Assembly: GCF_029946165.1 (NCBI RefSeq)
Contig: NZ_JAQSDZ010000008.1
Span: 145,379 to 209,378, forward strand
Reading direction: 5' to 3'
DNA from: Methylotenera sp.
GTDB taxonomy: Bacteria > Pseudomonadota > Gammaproteobacteria > Burkholderiales > Methylophilaceae
DNA: 64,000 nt
The first letter of the stretch is position 1, and each line of letters begins with the position of its first letter. This document shows positions 35,494-43,910 of the stretch, in pieces. The notes beneath the pieces were generated by a model. That model was not told the DNA's origin. It searched no databases and saw only the letters and a list, made by a program, of their open reading frames with translations. A program made the translations under genes and the position numbers.

Positions 35494-35515
35494 AATATTA
35501 AAAGATAGGTGTGAA

Positions 35516-37075
35516 TTGATTTTTAGCGAAAAAAAATTTAAAAAAACTAGCATTGCTTGGGCTTTAATAGTCGCATTGCATGCTAGTTTTTCGCTAGCAC
35601 AAGACCTGCCTCAAGAAGTATCTACTGAGTATGTTAAAACTCTAGAACTAGAAGACCTTGAATCAACAACGATTATTTGGCCATTGGTATCTGGTGAAAG
35701 TGTGGAAAGTTTAGCGTCTTTATTTTATCCAAAAAACAAAACTATGCAGCGCTTATTTATTAAGACAACGCTAGATTTAAACAAAGAAATTCGCTCAAAT
35801 CTGAACGCTTACACTACGACCAAGCAAGCTAGCGTGATTGTGATACCTACTCTTAAATATTTGGCTCTGCGCAGCGGTAGAAACAGCAATTCAAGTTCAA
35901 AAGTCGTCCGTCACACCACGCCATTAATTCAGCCAGATCTTCTGCCAGCAATTAAAATGAACCTTGCTCAGAAAGATGCGAATCAATTTACTTTAACCTC
36001 TGAAACGCAGACCCAGTATGAAAGTTTAGTGATTAGAAATGAACAGCTAAAGCAAGACTTGGAAAAATTAGATACAAAGTTAGCGCGCTTACAAGAGGCG
36101 ATGGCGACCCTTAATCTAGAAGCAAAACTTATTAAGATTTCGCAGGTAGCACCTCCAAGCTCTAATCTATTCCCTGCAACAGCCGCGCCAGTTGTGGCAA
36201 CCACTCCTTTAGCTGGCGGAACCGAGCAACCACCAACAAAGCCTAAAGTCATAAAAGGTGTGGGTTCTACTGTTAACCATATGCCAGCTAATGCACCACT
36301 AGCTTCAAATGCAGAACAAGAATCCTTTTTTTCTCAATTTGGTTTACAAATTCCTTTGGCCTTATTTGCATTTGGTTCAATATTTGCTACCTATCGATAC
36401 AGACGAAGACAATCGGTAAATCTTATAGCGGATAAATTTGAGCCTATGAATGCTAATGAGTTCATCACTGATGGCACTCAAGTAGACGAGCCTCTTTCAA
36501 CAATAGATTTTTCGCTAAGCAAAAGTGAGTTCTCAGGCAGTATTACAGATAATGATTTAGAAGCAATTATGTCACTCAAACACAAAGAAGCGGGTGATTT
36601 AGTCCTTGAACAGGCTAGAATTTATGTTTCTGTTGATCGTGATAAAGAGGCTATTCTCATATTGAAAGCGCAGATACAATCTGCACCTAAAGCATCTTTA
36701 AATCACTGTCTGGCGTTGTTAGAAATTTATAGAAAAACCAATCAAAAAGAAGAGTTTTTAGAAAGTGCGCACCAACTGCATCAACTCTTTAACGTGGTTC
36801 AGCCCACTTGGGATAACATCCCTTTACTTTCAGTCGTTGCCTCTAGCTTATTAGAGTTTCCCCATATTACTGAATTTTTGACTAAGCTTTGGGCTAAATG
36901 TGATAATAGCCTAGAAAAACTCATAGAAACAAAGAGTTATCTAGATAATCTATTGCTAGATAATCGTGATAGTGAACGGGGCGGCTTTGGTTTGGAAGTA
37001 TTACTGGAAATTAAGCTTTTGCGTAATATTTTGGACATTCGAGACAAATTTTACTATGAGGGTAAGCCTAGCTAA
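35516..37075 (+). CDS. FimV-like membrane protein
   Basis: 519 residues. Signal-like segment (about 13-28, ending SLAQ), a LysM-like peptidoglycan-binding stretch (about 58-110; SGESVESLASLFYPKN), a coiled coil (165-205), a Pro/Thr/Ala-rich linker, one membrane helix (about 280-297) and a helical TPR-like cytoplasmic part. This is the general plan of FimV/HubP polar organisers, which affect type IV pili and motility. It lacks the FimV N-terminal beta domain, which is instead present in the other FimV-like protein (50582-52873). Start TTG, with AGGTG five bases away. Follows argH by 22 bases. Confidence 0.78.
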   Translation: MIFSEKKFKKTSIAWALIVALHASFSLAQDLPQEVSTEYVKTLELEDLESTTIIWPLVSGESVESLASLFYPKNKTMQRLFIKTTLDLNKEIRSNLNAYTTTKQASVIVIPTLKYLALRSGRNSNSSSKVVRHTTPLIQPDLLPAIKMNLAQKDANQFTLTSETQTQYESLVIRNEQLKQDLEKLDTKLARLQEAMATLNLEAKLIKISQVAPPSSNLFPATAAPVVATTPLAGGTEQPPTKPKVIKGVGSTVNHMPANAPLASNAEQESFFSQFGLQIPLALFAFGSIFATYRYRRRQSVNLIADKFEPMNANEFITDGTQVDEPLSTIDFSLSKSEFSGSITDNDLEAIMSLKHKEAGDLVLEQARIYVSVDRDKEAILILKAQIQSAPKASLNHCLALLEIYRKTNQKEEFLESAHQLHQLFNVVQPTWDNIPLLSVVASSLLEFPHITEFLTKLWAKCDNSLEKLIETKSYLDNLLLDNRDSERGGFGLEVLLEIKLLRNILDIRDKFYYEGKPS

Positions 37076-37082
37076 GCCCCAA

Positions 37083-38207
37083 TTAAGGTAAAAACAGCTC
37101 TAACAGTTCGTTTAAAAATCGCTGGCCTAATAAAGTTGGCCGCATATTGCCAGCCTCAATTATTAGCAAGCCCTTGTCTTTTGCGGTTTTAATTGCGGCT
37201 TCTAGTGTGCGAATATTTAAGCCAGTGCGCTGCTGAAACAAATCAACAGGTACACCGTCAATCAGGCGTAATGCATTCATCATAAATTCAAAACCTAGTT
37301 CATCTTGCGGTATTAACCATTCACGCTCTACAGCCTTGCCTTTTAAAGCTTGTTCCATATAGGCTTTAGGGTGTTTTGGGCGGACTTCTCGAGTAATTTT
37401 ATCGTGATAGCTAAGTTTGCTGTGCGCACCTGCGCCTATGCCTAAATAATCACCAAACTGCCAATAGTTAAGGTTATGTTTAGCCTGCTTACCTTTTTTG
37501 GCAAAAGCGGAGGTTTCGTAATGCTCATAACCATTTTCAGCTAACAGAGCTTCAATGGCAATTTGCATATCGCTGCTCGTATCATCATCTGGCAAGCTAG
37601 GCGGCGTGCGGTAAAACGGCGTATTTGGTTCTAAAGTTAAATGATAAAAAGATAAATGTGTTGGGCTTAAGCGCACCGTAGTTTGTGCGTCGTGCATGGC
37701 ATCAGCTAAGCTTTGATTTGGCAAGCCGTACATAATGTCGCAATTGACCTGTTCGAAGGTTTTCATTGCAAGCGCAACGGCGGCAAAAGCCTGTTCGCTA
37801 TCGTGAATACGACCTAAAGCTTTTAAATAATCACTATTAAAACTTTGTATGCCAAGCGATAAGCGAGTTACGCCAGCCTGTTTGTAGCCGACAAAATTAG
37901 CAGCATCTACAGTGCCAGGGTTGGCTTCTAGCGTAATTTCGGCATCAAACTCTAACGGCGTAAGCATACGCACATGGCTCAAAATGCGGTCTATGGATTC
38001 CGCAGAAAATAAGCTTGGTGTGCCGCCGCCAAAGAATACACTTTTGATTTTCCGTCCCCACACTTTAGGCGTGGCAAGCTCTAAATCTGCGATTAAGGCA
38101 TCGACATAAGCACTTTCCGGAATTCCACCATCTTTGTGCCGACTTTCATGTGAGTTAAAGTCGCAATAAGGACATTTTTTAACGCACCACGGAATATGAA
38201 TGTACAA
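37083..38207 (-). CDS. hemW: Heme chaperone HemW (radical SAM)
   Basis: 374 residues from the TTG at 38207. Radical SAM cluster CVKKCPYC (C8, C12, C15), FGGGTPSLFS near 60 and HemW C-terminal region with NLNYWQFGDYLGIGAGAHS. It delivers heme to membrane targets; older annotations call it coproporphyrinogen III oxidase-like. The conserved N-terminal residues PPLSL that precede YIHIPWC in relatives are encoded upstream of this TTG, in an open frame with no ATG, GTG or TTG. A start at ATT (38315), overlapping the stop of the upstream gene, is therefore quite possible and would give 410 residues. Confidence 0.93.
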   Translation of the reverse strand: MYIHIPWCVKKCPYCDFNSHESRHKDGGIPESAYVDALIADLELATPKVWGRKIKSVFFGGGTPSLFSAESIDRILSHVRMLTPLEFDAEITLEANPGTVDAANFVGYKQAGVTRLSLGIQSFNSDYLKALGRIHDSEQAFAAVALAMKTFEQVNCDIMYGLPNQSLADAMHDAQTTVRLSPTHLSFYHLTLEPNTPFYRTPPSLPDDDTSSDMQIAIEALLAENGYEHYETSAFAKKGKQAKHNLNYWQFGDYLGIGAGAHSKLSYHDKITREVRPKHPKAYMEQALKGKAVEREWLIPQDELGFEFMMNALRLIDGVPVDLFQQRTGLNIRTLEAAIKTAKDKGLLIIEAGNMRPTLLGQRFLNELLELFLP

Positions 38208-38310
38208 AGATAGCGGCGGTGAGTTGCTCAGCCCAGATAAAGTTGCCTCACCAGATAGTGGTGCAAACGCGTTAATTGGCTTGCGATCAAACGTTGCCGC
38301 AGGTTTTATT

Positions 38311-38541
38311 TCAATGATTTTTTTGATAAGGATTCACCAACATATCAACAAGACGATGCAATGCCTCACGCATCTGCTCTTCAGATACTTCCATTAACAA
38401 GCCATCTTCAAACGCATCTTGGGCGATTTGTTTGATTTCATCAAAGTTTTCCGTCATGACCTTGACTTTTTCTGTACAGGCAACAACGCTATTGTCGTCG
38501 CGTAACCATTTTGGCCATGCTGATTTATCAGGCGTTGTCAT
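38311..38541 (-). CDS. Conserved small protein of unknown function
   Basis: 76 residues, not recognised. Starts [17 protein letters not shown], acidic and helical, no membrane segment or cysteine pair. Its start overlaps the end of rdgB by four bases and its stop touches the possible extended start of hemW, so it is embedded in the rph-rdgB-hemW operon. That packing, with a normal ORF size, supports a real gene. No function is proposed. Confidence 0.7.
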   Translation of the reverse strand: MTTPDKSAWPKWLRDDNSVVACTEKVKVMTENFDEIKQIAQDAFEDGLLMEVSEEQMREALHRLVDMLVNPYQKNH

Positions 38542-39149
38542 GTGTTTAATCGCTCTATTTTTTGCAATAATTTTGCCATCGCGTGTCCACGGTGGCTGAT
38601 GCGGCTTTTAATCTCCATAGATAATTCTGCTACAGTTTTACCTGTTTTGGCATCTAAAAATAATGGGTCGTAACCAAAGCCATCATTGCCGCGATATTCG
38701 CTTAATATTTCGCCTACCCATTGGCCTTCTGCAATGATAGGTTCGGGGTCATGCTCATGGCGCACTAGCACCATCACGCAGTAAAAATGCGCATAGCGGT
38801 TTTTTTCACCCTCAAGTACTTTTAGCAATTTTTGGTTGTTAGCTTCATCTTGTTTTTCTTTTGGAAGGCTCGTCTCACTTGCATATCTGGCTGAAAGCAC
38901 ACCAGGTGCACCTTGCAGCGCATCTACGCATAAGCCGGAATCATCTGCCAGCGCTGGTAAGCCAGTGTGCTTGCTGGCATGCCGTGCTTTGGCTAGCGCA
39001 TTTTCAATAAAGGTGAAATATGGTTCTTCGCACTCTGGTACATTGAATGTTGATTGTGGAATCACTTCAATTTGCAATGGCGCAAGTATGTGTTCAATTT
39101 CGCGCAGCTTGCCTTTATTGCCTGATGCGATAACGAGCTTGCTAAACAC
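38538..39149 (-). CDS. rdgB: dITP/XTP pyrophosphatase
   Basis: 203 residues, HAM1/RdgB family. It removes non-canonical purine triphosphates (dITP, XTP) from the nucleotide pool. Motifs: [16 protein letters not shown] at the N-terminus, [13 protein letters not shown] near 68 and [10 protein letters not shown] near 155, SHRGHAM at the end. Overlaps rph by eight bases, a common pairing. Confidence 0.97.
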   Translation of the reverse strand: MFSKLVIASGNKGKLREIEHILAPLQIEVIPQSTFNVPECEEPYFTFIENALAKARHASKHTGLPALADDSGLCVDALQGAPGVLSARYASETSLPKEKQDEANNQKLLKVLEGEKNRYAHFYCVMVLVRHEHDPEPIIAEGQWVGEILSEYRGNDGFGYDPLFLDAKTGKTVAELSMEIKSRISHRGHAMAKLLQKIERLNT

Positions 39150-39873
39150 TTAATGCCTCATTTTGTTTGATAATGAGTTGGTTGATGCCGTGAGCAGCTA
39201 AATCTAGCATAGCATTCATCGCATCGCGGCTAAATGGCTCGCCTTCAGCTGTGCCTTGAATCTCAACAAAGCCGCCATCAGCGGTCATCACTACGTTCAT
39301 ATCAGTATCGCAGTCTGAATCTTCAATATAATCTAAATCAAGTACTGGTGTACCTTTGTACACGCCCACTGAAATTGCAGCAACGCCTTGTTTTAATGGG
39401 CTTTCAGTGAGTTTTCCACTTTTTAATAAGGTTGAAATCGCATCATGTAAGGCCACATAAGCACCAGTAATGCTAGCAGTTCGAGTGCCGCCATCTGCTT
39501 GGATCACGTCACAATCCATATGAATGCTGCGTTCGCCTAGTTTTTCTAAATCTATAATGGCACGTAATGAGCGACCAATTAAACGCTGAATTTCTTGCGT
39601 ACGGCCAGATTGCTTGCCTCTTGCTGCTTCTCTATCCATACGGCTACCTGTAGAGCGCGGCAGCATTCCGTATTCAGCTGTCACCCAGCCTTGGCCTTTG
39701 CCTTTTAAAAAGCCTGGTACTTTTTCTTCCACACTGGCTGTGCATAGCACATGCGTGTCACCAAACTTCACTAAAACTGAGCCTTCAGCATGCTTGGTGT
39801 AATGGCGAATGATTTCGACATTGCGTAATTGATCGTTAGCGCGTTGGCTGGGTCTTAAGTTACTTGATTGCAT
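39142..39873 (-). CDS. rph: Ribonuclease PH
   Basis: 243 residues. Phosphate-dependent 3' exoribonuclease that trims tRNA ends. Typical [13 protein letters not shown] start, [20 protein letters not shown] near 50-70, [19 protein letters not shown] near 80-98, and [18 protein letters not shown] near 120. First gene of the rph-rdgB run; 49 bases downstream of the PP2C gene. Confidence 0.97.
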   Translation of the reverse strand: MQSSNLRPSQRANDQLRNVEIIRHYTKHAEGSVLVKFGDTHVLCTASVEEKVPGFLKGKGQGWVTAEYGMLPRSTGSRMDREAARGKQSGRTQEIQRLIGRSLRAIIDLEKLGERSIHMDCDVIQADGGTRTASITGAYVALHDAISTLLKSGKLTESPLKQGVAAISVGVYKGTPVLDLDYIEDSDCDTDMNVVMTADGGFVEIQGTAEGEPFSRDAMNAMLDLAAHGINQLIIKQNEALSV

Positions 39874-39922
39874 GCTTCTAAATCCTGATTAATCTATTGA
39901 GGTGCGTATTATACGTTTAGTT

Positions 39923-40852
39923 CTATATTCGCTTGGTTTTCAGTAAAGCACGTTGAATTTCCGCGATGGTATTTTCAATTTCATCGTCGGTAAAATCGCC
40001 GTCTATCTCACTATCTTTCCCGCTATGCTGGTGCGGCTGTGTTGTTGGACTCATGATAGTGGTGGTTAAGCCCATCGCCATAGAAATGGTTGAAACCGCA
40101 AGACCATTGCTTTGCTTATCGCCCCATTGTAAGCCGATGGCACTCATATTATCGCCTTGTTCTTGGCTGGTATTTTCTGCGAGATCTAATAGGGTAGTGA
40201 CACCGTCAGTAATAGAGGGGCTATTGAGTGTGCGTTTTATTTGCTCGTCTGTCACAGCACCCCAAACACCATCCGTACATAATAAGATGGTATCGCCTTC
40301 AGCGAGTTCATGTCGATCAGAAAGGTCTATTTTCGGGGGAACATCGCCGCCTAAGCAGCTATAAACTTTGTGTCGGTAAGGGTGCGTAGACATTTCATCT
40401 TTATTAATCATCCCTTTTGAATATAGAGATTGCACAATCGAATGGTCTTCGGTGCGGTATAGCAAGTGCCCATCCCTAAAATGGTAAAGACGTGAATCTC
40501 CTACATGCGCGCAATACAATACACCGCGCTGCACGACCGCCGCAACAATAGTTGTGCGTGGTGCCTCTATCAATTCTCGTTCTTGCGTGAGCTGGTCTAT
40601 CATGTCGTGAATCTGTTGCATATGCTCAATTAAAAACTTAGCTGGGCTAGGAAGCGTAGGCACTGCTAAACGTTGAAAAGCATCTGTCATCGTGGTGACG
40701 GCTAATTGTGCTGCTATTTCACCGTGTCTATGACCACCCATACCATCAGCAACCACTAGTAATAACGCATCTTTACTATATGAGTACGCCAATCTGTCTT
40801 GATTATATCGCCGTGGGCCTTGGCGGCTATTCTGAAAAATAGTAAATTTCAT
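39923..40852 (-). CDS. PP2C-family Ser/Thr protein phosphatase
   Basis: 309 residues. PP2C metal-site motifs are all present: VVADGMGGHRHGE near 35, AHVGDSRLYHF near 120, LLCTDGVWGAV near 195 and GDNMSAIGLQW near 240. A soluble cytoplasmic enzyme with a polar C-terminal tail of about 60 residues. It is 14 bases downstream of a Ser/Thr kinase gene, so the two form a phosphorylation/dephosphorylation pair. Targets are unknown. Confidence 0.94.
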   Translation of the reverse strand: MKFTIFQNSRQGPRRYNQDRLAYSYSKDALLLVVADGMGGHRHGEIAAQLAVTTMTDAFQRLAVPTLPSPAKFLIEHMQQIHDMIDQLTQERELIEAPRTTIVAAVVQRGVLYCAHVGDSRLYHFRDGHLLYRTEDHSIVQSLYSKGMINKDEMSTHPYRHKVYSCLGGDVPPKIDLSDRHELAEGDTILLCTDGVWGAVTDEQIKRTLNSPSITDGVTTLLDLAENTSQEQGDNMSAIGLQWGDKQSNGLAVSTISMAMGLTTTIMSPTTQPHQHSGKDSEIDGDFTDDEIENTIAEIQRALLKTKRI

Positions 40853-40866
40853 GATGGTGGTAAAGG

Positions 40867-41856
40867 CTAAATGGTTGGTGAATGCACAATAACTGTTTTT
40901 TGAATTTGTGCTTTTCTCATCAAAATAGGTTTATTGAGTGCCAGCACTATTTTATTGACTAAGCTAGATTTCTTCTTAGGAAGTGGCTTAGATTCAAGTA
41001 AAGCCTTTTGTAGCGAAAATACACTTTGTGGGCGCTCAAGATAATCTAAACTCAAGCAGCTATCAATAATTTCAAGCAAGCTTTGCGAGTAATGGTCTTT
41101 ACCTAGTTTGACTGCTGGAATAAGCAGGTCATTTTTAATGCGCTGATTTGCAGCAAGTGGCGAAGAGCGTGTTAAGCATGAGTACATGGTTGCCCCTATG
41201 CTATAAATATCGCTCCATGGCCCAAGTAACTTTCTATCGTAATATTGTTCTGGCGAAGCGAAACCAGGGGTGTAACTAGGCGAGAATTTGGTTAAGTTTT
41301 CACTTAAAGCTTGTCTAGCTGAGCCAAAATCCAACAAAACAGGCGAACCATCTAACCGAATGTAAATATTGGCTGGTTTAATATCTAAATGCAAAAGCTT
41401 TTGTGTGTGTACTTCTCTTAAACCATTGGCGAGTTCACCAAACACACGCCTGATAAATTGTTCAGAAACCAAGCTTTGCTGCCCGAGGATATATTCTTGC
41501 AAGGATTTACCGCGTTCATACTGCATCACCATGTAAACGGTTTCATTGGCACGAAAGAAATTAAGCACGCGAACAATATTTTTATGATCAATCTTAGCGA
41601 GGGATAAGCCTTCATCAAAAAAACATTTTAGTCCACGTCTAAATAATGCTACATCACCTGCATTGGGTTGAACTGTTGCGCTATCAGTACGTAAAGCAAT
41701 TGAAGTAGGTAAATACTCTTTGATGGCTACTGTGTTTTGATCTTTATCATGTGCCAAATAGACGAAGCTAAACCCTCCAGAGCTCAAGACTTTTCTAATT
41801 TCATAGTCTTGTAACTGGTAACCAGTAGGTAACGCGAAGTTTTCAGTTGAGGACAC
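40867..41856 (-). CDS. Bacterial Ser/Thr protein kinase
   Basis: 329 residues. Hanks-type kinase with glycine loop LSSGGFSFVYLA near 25, lysine in VAIKEYLP near 48, catalytic loop HLDIKPANIYI near 155 (Leu in place of the usual Arg of HRD) and DFGSARQ near 172, then PGFASPEQY. No membrane anchor or extracellular sensor domain follows; about 40 basic residues end the protein. It has no FHA or PASTA domain. Upstream partner of the PP2C gene. Confidence 0.93.
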   Translation of the reverse strand: MSSTENFALPTGYQLQDYEIRKVLSSGGFSFVYLAHDKDQNTVAIKEYLPTSIALRTDSATVQPNAGDVALFRRGLKCFFDEGLSLAKIDHKNIVRVLNFFRANETVYMVMQYERGKSLQEYILGQQSLVSEQFIRRVFGELANGLREVHTQKLLHLDIKPANIYIRLDGSPVLLDFGSARQALSENLTKFSPSYTPGFASPEQYYDRKLLGPWSDIYSIGATMYSCLTRSSPLAANQRIKNDLLIPAVKLGKDHYSQSLLEIIDSCLSLDYLERPQSVFSLQKALLESKPLPKKKSSLVNKIVLALNKPILMRKAQIQKTVIVHSPTI

Positions 41857-42071
41857 TAGATATTTTCTATTTGCTTGTTTTATTAGGGTTAAATTAATTC
41901 AAATAATGCATTTAAACTTAGAGCTTATTCAGCAATATAACGCGTAATTGATTGTACTTAAAGTTATTTATGAAGTTATTTAATGGTTTATTTTGGCATC
42001 TATCGGCTTGTATTTGATAACATGCTGTAAATTTATTAGTTTTAGTTAACGTAGCTTCAGGAATTTTCATT

Positions 42072-42950
42072 ATGACTTTCAGTATGACGGGCTTTGCAGC
42101 TCTTGAGCAATCAATCAATCAACCTTCAGACAACGCTACTTTAATACTAGAGTTGCGTGCGGTAAATAGCCGATATTTAGATCTACATTTTAAGCTTGAT
42201 GAAAATTTAAGAAGCTTTGAACCTAGTATTCGTGAGCTGATTAGTGCAAAACTAAGTCGCGGTAAGATCGAATGTAAAGTTAACTTAATTCAACGCACAC
42301 AAGCGGGGCAGGCAACGCAGTTGGATGATGCGTTAATGCAACAATTAGCTGCGATGCAAGTAAAAGCACAGCAGTATTTTCCACAGAGCCGACCGCTCAG
42401 TGTTGCGGATATTTTGCGTTGGCCGGGTGTAGTGCAAAATGATGCTTTGAGCCATGATTCACTATTAGAAGATGTGAAAAAACTCGTACAAAAGGGTTTG
42501 CAAGATTTAAATGCATCCCGCGCCCGCGAAGGTGAAAAGTTAAAGGCGCTAGTGCTAGAACGGTTAAGCCAAATTGAATCTTTAGTCGTCAAAGTTAAAC
42601 CACTGCTACCTGCGCTGACTAAAGAATATCAAGCTAAGCTGGAAAATAAATTGCAAGAAAATTTAAAAAATATAGACCCAGAGCGTGTCGCGCAAGAATT
42701 GGTGATGTTCGCACAACGTATTGATGTTGATGAAGAACTCACGAGATTAACTGCGCATATCTCCGAAGTTAAACGTATTTTGAGTAGTGATGCACCTGCA
42801 GGAAAACGCCTAGACTTTTTGATGCAAGAACTTAATCGTGAGGCGAATACCTTAGGTTCAAAGTCAGTTTCGGTACAAACTACCCAAGTATCCATGGAGT
42901 TGAAAGTACTGATAGAACAAATGCGTGAGCAGATTCAAAATATTGAATAA
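42072..42950 (+). CDS. yicC: YicC family endoribonuclease-like protein
   Basis: 292 residues. Begins MTFSMTGFA, contains ELRAVNSRYLDLHFK near 25-40, and ends in the DUF1732 region with KRLDFLMQELNREANTLGSK. In E. coli YicC is linked to RNA decay in stationary phase. Located 42 bases before gmk, a classic pairing. Divergent from the kinase gene across 215 bases in which no gene was seen. Confidence 0.95.
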   Translation: MTFSMTGFAALEQSINQPSDNATLILELRAVNSRYLDLHFKLDENLRSFEPSIRELISAKLSRGKIECKVNLIQRTQAGQATQLDDALMQQLAAMQVKAQQYFPQSRPLSVADILRWPGVVQNDALSHDSLLEDVKKLVQKGLQDLNASRAREGEKLKALVLERLSQIESLVVKVKPLLPALTKEYQAKLENKLQENLKNIDPERVAQELVMFAQRIDVDEELTRLTAHISEVKRILSSDAPAGKRLDFLMQELNREANTLGSKSVSVQTTQVSMELKVLIEQMREQIQNIE

Positions 42951-42992
42951 GCAAAATAGATGATTCGGTTAAATTTAGAATAAAATACACGT

Positions 42993-43604
42993 ATGACTAC
43001 AGGCAATCTTTTTATTATCACGGCAGCTTCTGGCGCAGGCAAAACTAGCTTGATTAAAGCTTTGCTGGCTAAAGACGAGCATTTGAAACTTTCAATCTCT
43101 CACACCACGCGCAAGCCTCGTCCTAGCGAAGCGGATGGTGTGGATTATCATTTTGTGGACGATGCGACGTTTTTGCGTATGCTGGGAGAGGCGCAGTTTT
43201 TAGAAAGTGCAGAAGTACATGAAGCGCGTTATGGGACTTCACAGTCCGCCATTGAAGCGCCTTTGGCAGCGGGTTTTGATATCATTCTCGAAATTGACTG
43301 GCAAGGCGCCGAGCAAGTACGCCGTTTATATCCACATGCCGTGAGTATTTTTGTGCTGCCACCGTCTATCGAAGCGCTAGAACGCAGGCTCAATGGCCGC
43401 GGTCAAGATAGTGCGGAGGTCATTGCAAAGCGAGTAGCTGCCGCGCGTACTGAAATGCGCCACGTGAGCGAGTTCGATTATGTTACAATTAACGATGATT
43501 TTGATGATGCACTACAAGACATAACTGCAATCATTCGAGCACAACGGCTTGTGGGTTTAGTTCAACTACGACGTTATGCGGATTTAATTCAAACACTTAC
43601 ATAA
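42993..43604 (+). CDS. gmk: Guanylate kinase
   Basis: 203 residues. It phosphorylates GMP to GDP. P-loop TAASGAGKTSLI near 10, SHTTRKPRPSEADGVDYHF near 35-53, EIDWQGAEQVRRLYP near 95. Followed after 64 bases by rpoZ and then spoT, so guanine nucleotide supply and (p)ppGpp control are encoded together. Confidence 0.98.
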   Translation: MTTGNLFIITAASGAGKTSLIKALLAKDEHLKLSISHTTRKPRPSEADGVDYHFVDDATFLRMLGEAQFLESAEVHEARYGTSQSAIEAPLAAGFDIILEIDWQGAEQVRRLYPHAVSIFVLPPSIEALERRLNGRGQDSAEVIAKRVAAARTEMRHVSEFDYVTINDDFDDALQDITAIIRAQRLVGLVQLRRYADLIQTLT

Positions 43605-43668
43605 ACTCTAAATTAGACGCTTTCAATTTAGAAGCTTTAATTCTCACTATTAATTAGGAAACACCATC

Positions 43669-43881
43669 ATGGCACGTATTACAGTAGATGATTGCTTAGA
43701 TCAAATTCCAAACCGTTTTCAATTGACTTTAGTGGCTGCGTATCGCGCACGTCAATTACACAATGGCGCTGAGCCATTGATTAACACACAAGGTTTACGT
43801 GACAAAACAACCGTATTAGCCTTGCGTGAAATCGCTGCTGGTAAAATTGGCATAGAGCTTCTAGCACGCATTCATCCTTAA
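43669..43881 (+). CDS. rpoZ: RNA polymerase omega subunit
   Basis: 70 residues, [17 protein letters not shown] at the start and [13 protein letters not shown] near the end, as in betaproteobacterial omega. It helps assemble RNA polymerase and is part of the ppGpp-binding site in Proteobacteria. AGGAAA precedes the ATG. Between gmk and spoT. Confidence 0.97.
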   Translation: MARITVDDCLDQIPNRFQLTLVAAYRARQLHNGAEPLINTQGLRDKTTVLALREIAAGKIGIELLARIHP

Positions 43882-43910
43882 TTTCTTAGAAAAAGCTTAG
43901 TGACAGTGGT

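Noticed and set aside
38836..39153. 105-codon plus-strand reading frame inside rdgB
   Set aside because: Lies wholly opposite rdgB, whose motifs are intact; composition is that of a complementary-strand shadow.
41951..42000. 15-codon frame upstream of yicC
   Set aside because: No ribosome site and unrelated to any neighbour; chance frame.
43613..43640. Eight-base inverted repeat (TCTAAATT/AATTTAGA) between gmk and rpoZ
   Set aside because: AT-rich, no T-run, and gmk-rpoZ are probably co-transcribed; not strong enough to call a terminator.
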